From NCBI GenBank assembly GCA_947500875.1, contig CANMUN010000009.1, positions 1-64,000 of the forward strand: 64,000 nucleotides of DNA, given 5' to 3'. Below the pieces are notes generated by a model. The model saw only the letters and a program-made list of their open reading frames with translations. It ran no database searches and was not told the DNA's origin. Origin of the DNA: Flavobacteriales bacterium (GTDB lineage Bacteria > Bacteroidota > Bacteroidia > Flavobacteriales_D > Crocinitomicaceae). Shown here in pieces: positions 29,595 to 39,909 of this stretch (within the stretch, counting starts at the first letter, position 1; every line of letters begins with the position of its first letter). The position numbers and the translations under genes are program-made.

Positions 29595-30218
29595 ATGGTA
29601 GAGTTTTTTCAACATTTATTTGCGCTCGATTTCCCTTGGTTCTTCGAACAATACGGCACCGCTATATATCTCATATTGTTCTTGATTATTTTCATTGAAA
29701 CAGGTTTGGTTGCCATGCCTTTTTTACCTGGGGACTCTTTACTCTTTACTGCCGGACTTTTTTGTAAAAGCGGGCAATTAGAAATCCTAGTTCTTCTCCC
29801 TTTTTTATTCATAGCCGCCGTTCTTGGGGATAACATCAACTATTGGGTGGGTAGGCGCTTGGGGCTTTCTGTTTTTAAATGGAATTTCAGAGGCAAACCT
29901 CTGGTGAAGGAAGCTTACCTTGAACGCACCGAGAAATTTTTCACGCAATATGGAAATTTTGCAGTGATCATGGGGAGGTTTATTCCTTTCGTGAGAACCT
30001 TTACACCTTTTGCGGCGGGTGTTGCAAAAATGGACTATCGTAAATTTGCTTTAATTGATCTTTTCGGTGGAGCATTATGGATTGGTTCCATGACCATGGC
30101 GGGATATCTCTTGGGAGAAATCCCATGGATTCGTGAACACGTGGATTTAATCGCCATAGGAATTGTGGTGCTTTCCATTACCCCTGTGCTTATCTCATTC
30201 ATTCGCAGAAAAAAGTAA
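29595..30218 (+). CDS. DedA family membrane protein
   Basis: FIETGLVAMPFLPGDSLLFTAGLF, GDNINYWVGRRLG, GRFIPFVRTFTPFAAGVAKMDYRKF. Confidence 0.94.
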   Translation: MVEFFQHLFALDFPWFFEQYGTAIYLILFLIIFIETGLVAMPFLPGDSLLFTAGLFCKSGQLEILVLLPFLFIAAVLGDNINYWVGRRLGLSVFKWNFRGKPLVKEAYLERTEKFFTQYGNFAVIMGRFIPFVRTFTPFAAGVAKMDYRKFALIDLFGGALWIGSMTMAGYLLGEIPWIREHVDLIAIGIVVLSITPVLISFIRRKK

Positions 30219-30290
30219 TTTTTTTTCCCTTCATGCAATTTTGGCTTATCTTCGTGCGTCAAAGACTCGATTTACTAAAATTTTGTTAAA

Positions 30291-33023
30291 ATGAAGATTG
30301 TCAAACTCGCATTTTTAGGACTGTTATTAGGACTTGCACCAGCAGTAATTGCTCAAAACGCTGTAGTTTCGAGCATACTGTGTAACGGAGCCATTACCAA
30401 CGGAACCATTACCAATGGAGTTCCAGTAGGCAATGCCACCGTAACGGTAGGATATCTTGGAGGTAATTCAGGTAGCTACAATGCTCAGAGTGTGCCCTCG
30501 ACCGGGGTGCTAGGCCTTACGGCGACATTGAACGCAGGAAACTTAGTTAACGGTAACGGTAACCTTGTTTACACGATTAGTGGTACCCCCACTTCCAACG
30601 GTCAAGCCAATTTCAACATAAGCCTTGGTGGCCAAACATGTCAAATAACCGTTTGCGTTGGTTCTTGTTGTTTCAATGCTGATTTCGAAGATAACTCGTT
30701 CAACGGTTGGCAAGGGGAAATTGGACAATGTTGTGGAATCAATACCTTTAATACCGGTCAAATTGTCGGTGGAAACAGCATGACCAACCAATTTTCGATA
30801 GTCACAGGTCCAGGAAACGATCCTACGGCTTGTGCGAATCCCCTGAATGGACAACCTCTACCGCTCGTTTACCCAGGTACCAATTTCTCAGCCATGGTTG
30901 GAGACGGGACTGGCACTGGAGCACAAGCCGCTCGCTTAAAATATACCTTCACTATTTCCCCACAATCAAATTTAATCATTGTTAATTACGCCGCAGTTTT
31001 GGAAGATCCTTTTCACAGCGTAATGCAGCAACCTCGTTTTGAAGCGCAATTGTACGATCAGCAGGGCATTCCTATTCCTTGTACCTTTTACCAAGTAGCA
31101 GCTAGTGGAGGAATACCTGGATTTTACAGCTGTCCTGGAAACATTCGAGTAAAACCTTGGTCAACCTTTGGAGTGGATGTTTCCCAATACATGGGACAAA
31201 CCATTACCTTGGACGTGGCGACTGGTGATTGCTCTTTAGGAGGCCATTGGGGTTATGCCTACGTGAGCGCTAATTGTTCCTCGTTAAATTTATCCGCATT
31301 GTACTGCCAAAACGGCGCGAACAATACAGCTAACCTAAGCGCACCATCAGGTTTCTCCTCGTATGTTTGGACGAATGCTGCGAATGGTCAGCAATTGGCT
31401 ACAGGCCAAACGGCTCAAGTGAATATTAACGGCGTTGACACTGTTAATTGCTCCATAACCTCCGTTAACGGTTGTGTTGCTACCTTATCAACAGCCGTTT
31501 TACCGGCAGAAGTTATAGGAAGCATTGTAGATTCAAACGTTTGTGCAGGAAACTCAACACTTTTGTTCAACACGACATCTTTCACTAATTCGGCTTTTGA
31601 CAGTGCTTATTGGGCGTCTTCTGACGGGTACACTTCCAACGCTTTTGATTTTGACCATACCTTCCCTGGGCCAGGTTCATACGATGTGGATCTTATTGTT
31701 TACAATACGGCCAACTGCGTTGATACGGTTTCTACGACCGTTGAGGTCTATGAAAACCCAACCGCTGGATTTGGATTTAACGATGTGTGTTTGGGAGCTA
31801 CTGCGAGTTTTCAAGCGACTAGTTCGTTACTAGGAAACGATACGATTACCAATTATTGGTATGCCAACAACGATACCTTGGTGGGTGATTCCGTTACGGT
31901 ATATTTTAATGGCCCCGGTAATTATCAGGTTGATTTGATTGCCATTACCGAAAATGGATGTTCGGATACCATTTCTCAAAACTTCACGGTATTTAATAAT
32001 CCAACGGCAGATTTCGACATCGTAGAGTCGTGCATCGACCAAGCGGTACTGTTCAATAACACGACTACAGGACTTTCCAATTCTACGACGTTCGAATGGA
32101 TCTACAACAACCAATTGGTGGATACGTCCTTTAATTATTCTGACATTTTTAACACCCCGGGAATACATAACATGACTTTAATAGCTACGGATTCATTCTC
32201 TGCTGCGGTACAATGCGATGATACGGTGAGCTTCAATTTCTTTGTTCACGCGTATCCTACCTTCACCTACCTTGCCGATACGATTCAATGCGAGGATGTA
32301 GCCTTTGGTGTGGTCGGTGCCCCAGCTATTGTTACAAATGAAAACATCAGCGATTATTGGGAGGTAAATAACGTCTTTGCGGATAGTGCAACGTTGTTTA
32401 ATACGACCATAGCAAACCCAGGAGTTTACCAGTTCACGTACACGGTTACCTCGGATTTTGGATGCGAAGTCGATTCAACGTTTGACATGTACATTATGGC
32501 CACACCAGATGCTCCGATTTTAAGCTTTAACATCCCTGAGTGTCCTGGAGACCCATTCTTCCTGTCAGCCGTTGGTGAAGCAAATTCGACTATTTTATGG
32601 ACTGGACCAAACAACTTTGCCTCCACCCTATTTAATCCAACGTTTCCGTTAGATGAAAATGAAATGGGTATTTACACGGCGTTCTTAACTTCAGAATACG
32701 GTTGTATATCGGATACCTCGCAAATTGATGCAACCATTACCTACATCAAAGACTTTAATGCTTTTGATTTTCCGAACGTAATTTCAGCGAACGAAGACGG
32801 AACGAATGATTTCTTAGATCTCAAAACCTATTTTGAAACCTGCGATGAGTTTACACTTTACATTTTCAATCGTTGGGGCAACTTGGTATGGGAGCAAGCA
32901 CAAAATACGCCTTTCTTCCGTGGACAAGATACCAACGGTAACCATTTAGAGGATGGTATTTATACTTACAAATTGATTTTCGACAATTTCGAAAAGCATG
33001 GATTCATCCACGTAGTTCGATAA
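30291..33023 (+). CDS. Large secreted PKD-repeat protein with gliding-motility-associated C-terminal (T9SS type B) domain
   Basis: Signal peptide; PKD-like repeats (GPGSYDVDLIVYNTANCVDT, GPGNYQVDLIAITENGCSDT); C-terminus FPNVISANEDGTNDFL...LYIFNRWGNLVWE...GIYTYKLIF. Confidence 0.9.
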   Translation: MKIVKLAFLGLLLGLAPAVIAQNAVVSSILCNGAITNGTITNGVPVGNATVTVGYLGGNSGSYNAQSVPSTGVLGLTATLNAGNLVNGNGNLVYTISGTPTSNGQANFNISLGGQTCQITVCVGSCCFNADFEDNSFNGWQGEIGQCCGINTFNTGQIVGGNSMTNQFSIVTGPGNDPTACANPLNGQPLPLVYPGTNFSAMVGDGTGTGAQAARLKYTFTISPQSNLIIVNYAAVLEDPFHSVMQQPRFEAQLYDQQGIPIPCTFYQVAASGGIPGFYSCPGNIRVKPWSTFGVDVSQYMGQTITLDVATGDCSLGGHWGYAYVSANCSSLNLSALYCQNGANNTANLSAPSGFSSYVWTNAANGQQLATGQTAQVNINGVDTVNCSITSVNGCVATLSTAVLPAEVIGSIVDSNVCAGNSTLLFNTTSFTNSAFDSAYWASSDGYTSNAFDFDHTFPGPGSYDVDLIVYNTANCVDTVSTTVEVYENPTAGFGFNDVCLGATASFQATSSLLGNDTITNYWYANNDTLVGDSVTVYFNGPGNYQVDLIAITENGCSDTISQNFTVFNNPTADFDIVESCIDQAVLFNNTTTGLSNSTTFEWIYNNQLVDTSFNYSDIFNTPGIHNMTLIATDSFSAAVQCDDTVSFNFFVHAYPTFTYLADTIQCEDVAFGVVGAPAIVTNENISDYWEVNNVFADSATLFNTTIANPGVYQFTYTVTSDFGCEVDSTFDMYIMATPDAPILSFNIPECPGDPFFLSAVGEANSTILWTGPNNFASTLFNPTFPLDENEMGIYTAFLTSEYGCISDTSQIDATITYIKDFNAFDFPNVISANEDGTNDFLDLKTYFETCDEFTLYIFNRWGNLVWEQAQNTPFFRGQDTNGNHLEDGIYTYKLIFDNFEKHGFIHVVR

Positions 33024-33548
33024 TTACATCAAGCGCTGAAATTCAGCTTTAAGCGCTTCAATCGCAATTTCAGACGGCAGAGGATTTACCTCTGCCGTTT
33101 TTGTTATCAACGAACTGCAAAAATCTACCGAAGATGCCCCTTCTGGAAGTTGTTCGGCAACAAGACTAATCAAGCGAACCGTTTCTTCTTTGGCCGTTTT
33201 CAACAATTTCCAAGACCCCTCAGAGATGAACAATTGCTGAGCAACGTTATGATCGTATTCATCGCGAAGCGCCTTTAACAAAATAGCTTCCATGGCTTTC
33301 GCCGAAACATTCGAATCATTCAATCGCAACACTAGGGACGTAGGATTCATCCGTTCTAAATACAATATGGCACGTTGATACGCCTCCATCCGAAGGGGCA
33401 AGGTGGCATTTTGGCGTTCTTTCAACAACTCCGATTGAAGCAACAAGGCATCCTTCAATTGGGTTCTTTTCTGATGCCAATACGACTGCAATATGAGCGC
33501 GCTAATACCGATAATGGCTATGATTACGAGGGCAAGAATTTCATTCAT
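33024..33548 (-). CDS. Hypothetical membrane-anchored protein
   Basis: 174 aa; N-terminal TM (LALVIIAIIGISALILQSYW); no other gene on this interval. Confidence 0.7.
   Translation of the reverse strand: MNEILALVIIAIIGISALILQSYWHQKRTQLKDALLLQSELLKERQNATLPLRMEAYQRAILYLERMNPTSLVLRLNDSNVSAKAMEAILLKALRDEYDHNVAQQLFISEGSWKLLKTAKEETVRLISLVAEQLPEGASSVDFCSSLITKTAEVNPLPSEIAIEALKAEFQRLM
33074..33102 (+). terminator. Perfect 10-bp hairpin plus T-tract terminator, inside the 33024..33548 minus-strand CDS
   Basis: ACGGCAGAGG-ATTTA-CCTCTGCCGT-TTTT; oriented to terminate the plus-strand gene ending at 33023. Confidence 0.8.
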
Positions 33549-33664
33549 AAAAGGTGTTTTTTTGAGGCAAAGATAGTATTAGTAGCTCATTATTAATCGT
33601 GGCGCTCCTGGAAACTGTGATCGTTGACTACATCGTATCGCGAATAAAAGTGTATTTTTAACGC

Positions 33665-35122
33665 ATGGAAAATGTTGTTTTATCCGCATTATTACTGGTA
33701 TATTTTGGTGTCTTATTTTGGATTTCCAATGCTACCTCCAAAAACGCGACAACCCAAAGTTTTTTTTCAGGCGATAGAAAAAGCCCATGGTATCTTGTGG
33801 CTTTTGGAATGATCGGGACCTCACTTTCCGGTGTTACCTTTATATCTGTCCCAGGAAAAGTTATGTCATCGGGATGGCATTACTATCAATTAGTCCTTGG
33901 ATTCTTTTTGGGTTATTTTGCGGTCGCTTTTGTATTGCTTCCCATTTATTATCGAATGCAACTTACCTCCATTTACACGTATCTTGAGAGGCGTCTGGGG
34001 GTGGATGCTTACCGTTGGGGAGCTGGATATTTTATTTTATCCCGTTGCCTTGGAGCCACGGTTCGTTTATATTTGGTCATCAATGTGTTGCAATTATTTA
34101 TTTTCGAAAAAATTGGAATTCCTTTTGCATTGAGTACCTTAATTATCATTGCCATGATTGTTGCCTATACCCTAAAAGGAGGCGTTAAAACCATTGTATG
34201 GACGGATACCTTGCAAACCTCATTCATGCTATTGGCCTTGTTGGTTTGTGTAATCAGTTTTCAGCAAAAATTAGGTTTGGGATGGTCGGATATTTTTACG
34301 TCCATGAACTCCGGAAATCTGTTGAGTATTTTTGAAACGAATCCACTGAAGGGAGATTATTTTTGGAAACATTTATTGGGTGGAGCTTTCATTTCAATAG
34401 CCATGACGGGCTTGGACCAAGAAATGATGCAAAAGAACATTAGCGTTAAAACCTTGCGCGATGCCCAAAAAAACATGGTGGTCTTTAGTTTTACCCTTTT
34501 ATTCGTAAATGCTTTGTTTTTAATCCTCGGGGGAGTTCTTACTTTGTACGCCAACCAGCACGGACTCCACATTGCACCGGATGATTTGTTTCCGCGCTTA
34601 GTGCAGGATTATCTTCCATTTGGCGTATTTGTACTATTCATTGTTGGATTAATCTCAGCCCTGTTTCCATCGGTAGACGGGGCCATCACAGCCTTAACCG
34701 CATCCTATTGCATTGATGTTTTAGGTTTCGACCGATTGGAACGTTCGGAAGCGGAAAAAAAACGCATCAAACAGCGTGTTCACCTAAGTTTTGCACTGAT
34801 ATTTATGGTACTCGTATTTATTTTTAAGGCACTGGACAATAAGAGCATTGTTGATCTTATCTTCGACATTGCTGCTTACACCTATGGACCTTTACTCGGC
34901 TTATTTTCGTTTGGAATACTCACGAAACGTCAATTAATTTCTCCAAAGGTGGTCTACCTCACCTTACTTTCACCCCTGTTCTGTTACGGTTTGAAGTTTT
35001 ATTCTTCGGAACTTTTCGGAGCCTATCAAATTGGCAATGAAATGTTAATCATTAACGGTTTAATTACCTTCATCATTCTATTTGTATTCAGTAAAAACTC
35101 AACCCATGCCGCTGCGAATTAA
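33665..35122 (+). CDS. Sodium:solute symporter family protein
   Basis: 485 aa, ~13 TM segments; GTSLSGVTFISVPGKVM and TGLDQEMMQKNIS motifs of the SSS family. Confidence 0.93.
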   Translation: MENVVLSALLLVYFGVLFWISNATSKNATTQSFFSGDRKSPWYLVAFGMIGTSLSGVTFISVPGKVMSSGWHYYQLVLGFFLGYFAVAFVLLPIYYRMQLTSIYTYLERRLGVDAYRWGAGYFILSRCLGATVRLYLVINVLQLFIFEKIGIPFALSTLIIIAMIVAYTLKGGVKTIVWTDTLQTSFMLLALLVCVISFQQKLGLGWSDIFTSMNSGNLLSIFETNPLKGDYFWKHLLGGAFISIAMTGLDQEMMQKNISVKTLRDAQKNMVVFSFTLLFVNALFLILGGVLTLYANQHGLHIAPDDLFPRLVQDYLPFGVFVLFIVGLISALFPSVDGAITALTASYCIDVLGFDRLERSEAEKKRIKQRVHLSFALIFMVLVFIFKALDNKSIVDLIFDIAAYTYGPLLGLFSFGILTKRQLISPKVVYLTLLSPLFCYGLKFYSSELFGAYQIGNEMLIINGLITFIILFVFSKNSTHAAAN

Positions 35123-36254
35123 CCTAGATGACCGCCATTTGCATCTTTCTTTAGCTCCTCATACCCTTTTTAAACCCGCCCCTCTTTTACGCTGCGGGAT
35201 TTTTACGTTGCTGGAAAGATACCGTCAACTTGATCCCGAAATGGAAATAGGCTTTCTAACGGTCGAATACCTCAACGGAAATTTTAAACCGCTAGAAAAA
35301 GCCATAACGGTAGACGCGGGCATAATACCAACATTGGAGTTTATCCAAGCATTAACACAACTGAACGACGGCGAGTTTCTTAGCATTCAACAAAAAACCG
35401 TGGCTCGGATTGGCGAGGGTCAATGCACAGAAAAAACGTTGGATTTAAACTTGTTCTACCTCCAAAATCGGTGGGATTTGCCGAAATTGAATGCTGAAAT
35501 TATGCAATTGGATTTTACAACCCTTACGCGCGGTAAAATATCGAAAGCCCCTCCTGTAAATTGCCGTATTATCGGCCCCAGTGAAGGATTTTTTATGGAA
35601 GAAGGCGCCATCGCACATGATGCCTCCTTTAATACAAGCAGCGGCCCGATTTATTTAGCGGCCAACTCGGAAGTGATGGAAGGATCCATGATTCGCGGCC
35701 CCTTTAGCTTAGGACAACGATCGCAGGTGAAAATGGGAGCGAAAATTTACGGCGCAACCACGGTTGGACCGGATTGCAAAGTTGGCGGTGAAATCAATAA
35801 CGTGATCTTCGAATCGTATTCAAACAAATCCCACGATGGATTTTTGGGTAACGGATATATCAGTTCCTGGTGCAACATCGGGGCTGACACCAACGCCTCT
35901 AATTTGATGAACAATTATGGAACAGTTGACGTGCACGACTATGCAACGGGTAAAACAACTTCCAGCGGTGAACAATTTGTTGGATTGCACATGGGGGACC
36001 ATGCTAAATGTGGAATTAATACCATGTTCAATACCGGCACAGCGGTTGGCGTAGCCTGCAACATTTACGGGCCCGGCTTCTTTAAAAAACACATTCCAAG
36101 CTTTAGTTTTGGAGAACCATCCAGGTTATTCCCTTACCGGTTTGATAAAGCCGTTGAGGGAATTGAAAGCATGATGGCGCGACGAAATCGCTCGTTATGC
36201 GAGAACGAACGTGCCGTTTTACTGCATCTTTGTAAAGAACGAGAATCATTTTAG
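35106..36254 (+). CDS. GlmU-family putative sugar nucleotidyltransferase with left-handed beta-helix
   Basis: MPLRINLDDRHLHLSLAPHTLFKPAPLLRCGIFTLLERYRQL plus hexapeptide region (PIYLAANSEVMEGSMIRGPFSLG...). Start moved to 35106. Confidence 0.85.
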   Translation: MPLRINLDDRHLHLSLAPHTLFKPAPLLRCGIFTLLERYRQLDPEMEIGFLTVEYLNGNFKPLEKAITVDAGIIPTLEFIQALTQLNDGEFLSIQQKTVARIGEGQCTEKTLDLNLFYLQNRWDLPKLNAEIMQLDFTTLTRGKISKAPPVNCRIIGPSEGFFMEEGAIAHDASFNTSSGPIYLAANSEVMEGSMIRGPFSLGQRSQVKMGAKIYGATTVGPDCKVGGEINNVIFESYSNKSHDGFLGNGYISSWCNIGADTNASNLMNNYGTVDVHDYATGKTTSSGEQFVGLHMGDHAKCGINTMFNTGTAVGVACNIYGPGFFKKHIPSFSFGEPSRLFPYRFDKAVEGIESMMARRNRSLCENERAVLLHLCKERESF

Positions 36255-37952
36255 CTCAAACACCGGAAGCATCATGTAGCTAGGTTCGAAATATGGGCTA
36301 TTTTGGTATAAAAAGTACAACTGTTGCCATTCCGATGCAGCAAATTCAGGGTCACTTGATTTCTTGGCTTCGTAGGCTTGCTTTAATTCCGGATTAGTTT
36401 TCAATATACTTCGAATTTTATCGACGAAAACGTAGTTGGAAAAATACTCTTTCTCCTGAAGGTAGGAATCAAAATAATTCCACGTAAAATAGGAGTCCTC
36501 TGCCTCAGGTTGCAGAACAGAATGTAAGAACAAGGATCCGTTTTGATTGCAAGGGACAATCACATCACCTGGTCGGAAAACCATAGATTTTTCCACCCTT
36601 TCGATAACTTTATTGGGGTGCATGTAATGGCCTTCGTACGGTTTGGAGATAGCATCAAAAGAACGAACAATTTGTGCTTTTACCGTTAATTTTTGAGCTT
36701 CTCGTAGTTCATTCATTACGATTCCTTGGGACTTCAATTGCTCTATTATGCGTCGTTCTTGTCCGCGAATAATGTAAAATCTCGGAATGCGTAAAGAGTC
36801 TTTTGGCGTATAGTGTTTATAGAACGGTATTGTTTTTTGATACGGCTGAGTCCGGTCATATTTCAAATGAGCAAGACCTGTTATATCATTCGTATCTCGT
36901 GTGGCTTGAAACCCTTTGAATATTAAGGAGTCCGCTTCATCGGTACGCACGTAATTATACCTAAAATGAGACAGGCTTCCCTCCCACTCGTGGGCATTTT
37001 CACGTGCCTTTTCAAGCGTGTTTTTGTTTTTCACGCACCATCGAACGAGTGAATACATAAAATCATGGGTGGCTCTTACGCGATTTGGAAAGGGCTTGAG
37101 CATATGCGTTTCAACGGTAAACGAAACCGTATTAAACAAAGAGGCATACCCCATGGCGTAGCGCGGCAAATCGTTAAATTGGTAAATTCCTGAGTCTGGA
37201 ATATCCTTGACGGTTTCCACATATGGGAAAAGGTCCCATTTTGAGGCTTTTAACTCTTGGGTTAACTGAGGAAGTAAGGTGCCGTAAATTAATTTTCGAA
37301 GCGAAGGAGCTATGCGTTCTCGAACGGAAGTAATATAGGTCAAAGTGTATTGGTAATCTGCCCCGTTGGAAACATGGTTATCTACGAATACATCCGGTTC
37401 TAATGCGTGAAAAATTCGAGCAAAGGTATGAGCATTTTCACTATCCATTTTTGTAAAGTCGCGGTTTAAATCCAAATTTTGAGCATTTCCTCTAAAACCG
37501 TATTCTTCCGGCCCGTTTTGATTGGCACGACTCGTGGAACTTCGGTTTAACATGCCCCCAACATTGTAGGCAGGAATAAAAGCCACCATAGGATCTAAGG
37601 GGTTAATGCTGTCTAGTTTTAGGTAATTTTCAGTATATATCAAACAGGCATTAATTCCATCCGGTTCACCGGGATGTATGGCATTATTGAACAAGAGCGT
37701 AGTTCCGTTTCGTGCTTTAGCGAAGGTTAATGCAGAATCTTTCGCTGCATTTAAAACGCAGAGGTAAATGGGCAAACCCGGAACATCCGAAGGCCCCATA
37801 TCAAACAGGAACATCCTTTCATTGGCTCGGTCCAAGGATTTTAAATGTGTAATAAGGCTAGCGTAATCAGGAGAAGTATTTCCAAGCCATGGATGCTGAC
37901 CCAGTGCGCTTAATGCTGTGATAAATAATAAAGCGGTACATGAACGTTTCAT
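36246..37952 (-). CDS. M14-family zinc carboxypeptidase, exported
   Basis: [11 protein letters not shown] (HxxE), [27 protein letters not shown]; signal peptide [18 protein letters not shown]. Confidence 0.88.
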   Translation of the reverse strand: MKRSCTALLFITALSALGQHPWLGNTSPDYASLITHLKSLDRANERMFLFDMGPSDVPGLPIYLCVLNAAKDSALTFAKARNGTTLLFNNAIHPGEPDGINACLIYTENYLKLDSINPLDPMVAFIPAYNVGGMLNRSSTSRANQNGPEEYGFRGNAQNLDLNRDFTKMDSENAHTFARIFHALEPDVFVDNHVSNGADYQYTLTYITSVRERIAPSLRKLIYGTLLPQLTQELKASKWDLFPYVETVKDIPDSGIYQFNDLPRYAMGYASLFNTVSFTVETHMLKPFPNRVRATHDFMYSLVRWCVKNKNTLEKARENAHEWEGSLSHFRYNYVRTDEADSLIFKGFQATRDTNDITGLAHLKYDRTQPYQKTIPFYKHYTPKDSLRIPRFYIIRGQERRIIEQLKSQGIVMNELREAQKLTVKAQIVRSFDAISKPYEGHYMHPNKVIERVEKSMVFRPGDVIVPCNQNGSLFLHSVLQPEAEDSYFTWNYFDSYLQEKEYFSNYVFVDKIRSILKTNPELKQAYEAKKSSDPEFAASEWQQLYFLYQNSPYFEPSYMMLPVFELK

Positions 37953-37997
37953 TGCTCCGTAAAAGTACGTTTTGTCGGCGAATTCCACGGGTTTTCC

Positions 37998-38005
37998 TAC
38001 CTTTG
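37998..38005 (+). promoter_or_regulatory. -7 box TACCTTTG 3 nt upstream of the trmD start
   Basis: TACCTTTG 37998-38005; ATG 38009. Confidence 0.5.
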
Positions 38006-38008
38006 AGT

Positions 38009-38683
38009 ATGCGAATTGATATCATTACCGTTCTTCCCAAACTATTTGAAGGGCCATTTTCCGATTCTATATTGAAACGAGCACAAGATAAGGGATTGGT
38101 AGAAATCCATCTACACAACTTACGCGATTATTCGACGGACAAACACCGTAACGTGGACGACTATCAGTACGGAGGTGGTGCGGGTATGGTATTGCGCATT
38201 GAACCCATCGCTGCTTGTATTAACCAATTGAAAAGCGAAAGGGAATACGACGAAATTATTTACATGACCCCAGATGGCAAAGTTTTAGAACAAACAACGA
38301 GCAATCAAATGTCCACCTTGAAAAACATCATGGTGCTATGCGGTCACTATAAAGGAGTGGATGAAAGGGTTAGAAACCTATACATTACGCGAGAAATTTC
38401 CATTGGTTCTTATGTGCTTTCCGGTGGAGAACTTGCCGCTGCAGTTTTAGTGGATTCAATAATTCGCTTGATTCCAGGTGTTTTAGGCGATGAAACTTCC
38501 GCCCTTACGGACAGTTTTCAAGATCGACTTTTGGCACCCCCCGTTTATACTAGACCCGTTGAATTTCAAGGTCATAAAGTTCCCGATATTTTGATAAGTG
38601 GCGATTTTAAAGCCATTGAAGCATGGCGCGATGACCAAGCCCTTATACGAACTCGAGAGCGGCGCCCCGACCTGTTGGACTGA
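38009..38683 (+). CDS. trmD: tRNA (guanine-N1)-methyltransferase
   Basis: [68 protein letters not shown]. Confidence 0.97.
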   Translation: MRIDIITVLPKLFEGPFSDSILKRAQDKGLVEIHLHNLRDYSTDKHRNVDDYQYGGGAGMVLRIEPIAACINQLKSEREYDEIIYMTPDGKVLEQTTSNQMSTLKNIMVLCGHYKGVDERVRNLYITREISIGSYVLSGGELAAAVLVDSIIRLIPGVLGDETSALTDSFQDRLLAPPVYTRPVEFQGHKVPDILISGDFKAIEAWRDDQALIRTRERRPDLLD

Positions 38684-38700
38684 GCTTAAAGGAGAATTGT

Positions 38701-38708
38701 TACCTTTG
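38701..38708 (+). promoter_or_regulatory. -7 box TACCTTTG 4 nt upstream of the aminotransferase start
   Basis: TACCTTTG 38701-38708; ATG 38713. Confidence 0.55.
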
Positions 38709-38712
38709 CAAC

Positions 38713-39909
38713 ATGATACATTTATCCGATCGTTTGAATGCCATGGAAGAATCAGCCACTTTGGCCATGGCGAGGCTGAGTAGAACATTGCGCTCAGAAG
38801 GAAAAGATATCATTTCCTTATCGTTGGGAGAACCCGATTTCAACACCCCCCAATTCATCAAAGATGCAGCTATTAAAGCCATCAATGAAAACTACACCAC
38901 CTATACCCCCGTTGCCGGATACGATGAACTTCGCGAGAAAATTGCCCATAAGTTATTGCGCGATAATGGATTAACATACACGAAGGACCAAATCGTCGTT
39001 TCAACCGGTGCAAAACAGTCCATTGCCAATGCTGTCCTGAGCATTATTAATCCAGGGGACGAAGTCATTATTCCTGCCCCTTACTGGGTTTCCTACATTG
39101 AAATCGTTAAAATGGCCGGTGGTATTCCCGTGGTAATTGAAGCTACCGTTGAAGAAGATTTTAAGATCTCCGGTGAACAACTGGAACAGGCCATTACACC
39201 AAGAACCAAAATGTTCATTTTCTCCTCTCCGTGCAATCCGACAGGTTCCGTATACTCCTACAAGGAATTGGAATCATTAGCCAAAGTACTGGAGCGCCAC
39301 CCCCACATGGTGGCACTGTCCGATGAGATTTACGAACACATCAATTTTATTGGAGCCCATCAGAGTTTAGCGCAGTTTACCACTATTTTTGATCAAGTAA
39401 TTACCGTAAACGGAGCCTCCAAAGCCTGGGCGATGACGGGATGGCGATTAGGTTATTTGGCTGCAAGCAAGCCCATCGCTGATGCTTGCAATAAAATCCA
39501 AGGGCAATTTACTTCTGGAACAAATTCCATTACCCAGCGTGCCGCCATGGTTGCGATGGATGCCGATCCAAAAATACTTGCAGAAATGGTGCTGACTTTT
39601 GAGAAACGAAGGGATTTAGTGCTCAATTATTTACTGAAAATCCCAGGTATTAAAGTCAATAAACCTACCGGTGCGTTTTACCTTTTTCCAGATGTTTCCT
39701 ACTATTTTGGCGCAAGCTTTGAAAATTATACGATAAACAATGGTAAGGATTTGTGCATGTACCTGCTTCAAGAGGCGAACATTGCGTTGGTCGACGGGTC
39801 AGGTTTTGGTGCGCCAAAATGCATTCGAATCAGTTATGCCACTTCGGAAGAGCTATTGGAAAAAGCCATGCAACGTCTAACAGAAGCCCTAGCAAAGCTC
39901 CGAAAATGA
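38713..39909 (+). CDS. PLP-dependent class I/II aminotransferase (aspartate aminotransferase-like)
   Basis: LGEPDFNTPQFIKDAA, YTPVAGYDELREKIA, PCNPTGSVYSYKEL, VNGASKAWAMTGWRLGYLA. Confidence 0.94.
   Translation: MIHLSDRLNAMEESATLAMARLSRTLRSEGKDIISLSLGEPDFNTPQFIKDAAIKAINENYTTYTPVAGYDELREKIAHKLLRDNGLTYTKDQIVVSTGAKQSIANAVLSIINPGDEVIIPAPYWVSYIEIVKMAGGIPVVIEATVEEDFKISGEQLEQAITPRTKMFIFSSPCNPTGSVYSYKELESLAKVLERHPHMVALSDEIYEHINFIGAHQSLAQFTTIFDQVITVNGASKAWAMTGWRLGYLAASKPIADACNKIQGQFTSGTNSITQRAAMVAMDADPKILAEMVLTFEKRRDLVLNYLLKIPGIKVNKPTGAFYLFPDVSYYFGASFENYTINNGKDLCMYLLQEANIALVDGSGFGAPKCIRISYATSEELLEKAMQRLTEALAKLRK

Noticed and set aside
30379-30425. Short tandem repeat ACCATTACCAAYGGA as a regulatory repeat
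   Set aside because: Lies in frame in the secreted PKD protein and encodes ITNG repeats; better explained as coding repetition.
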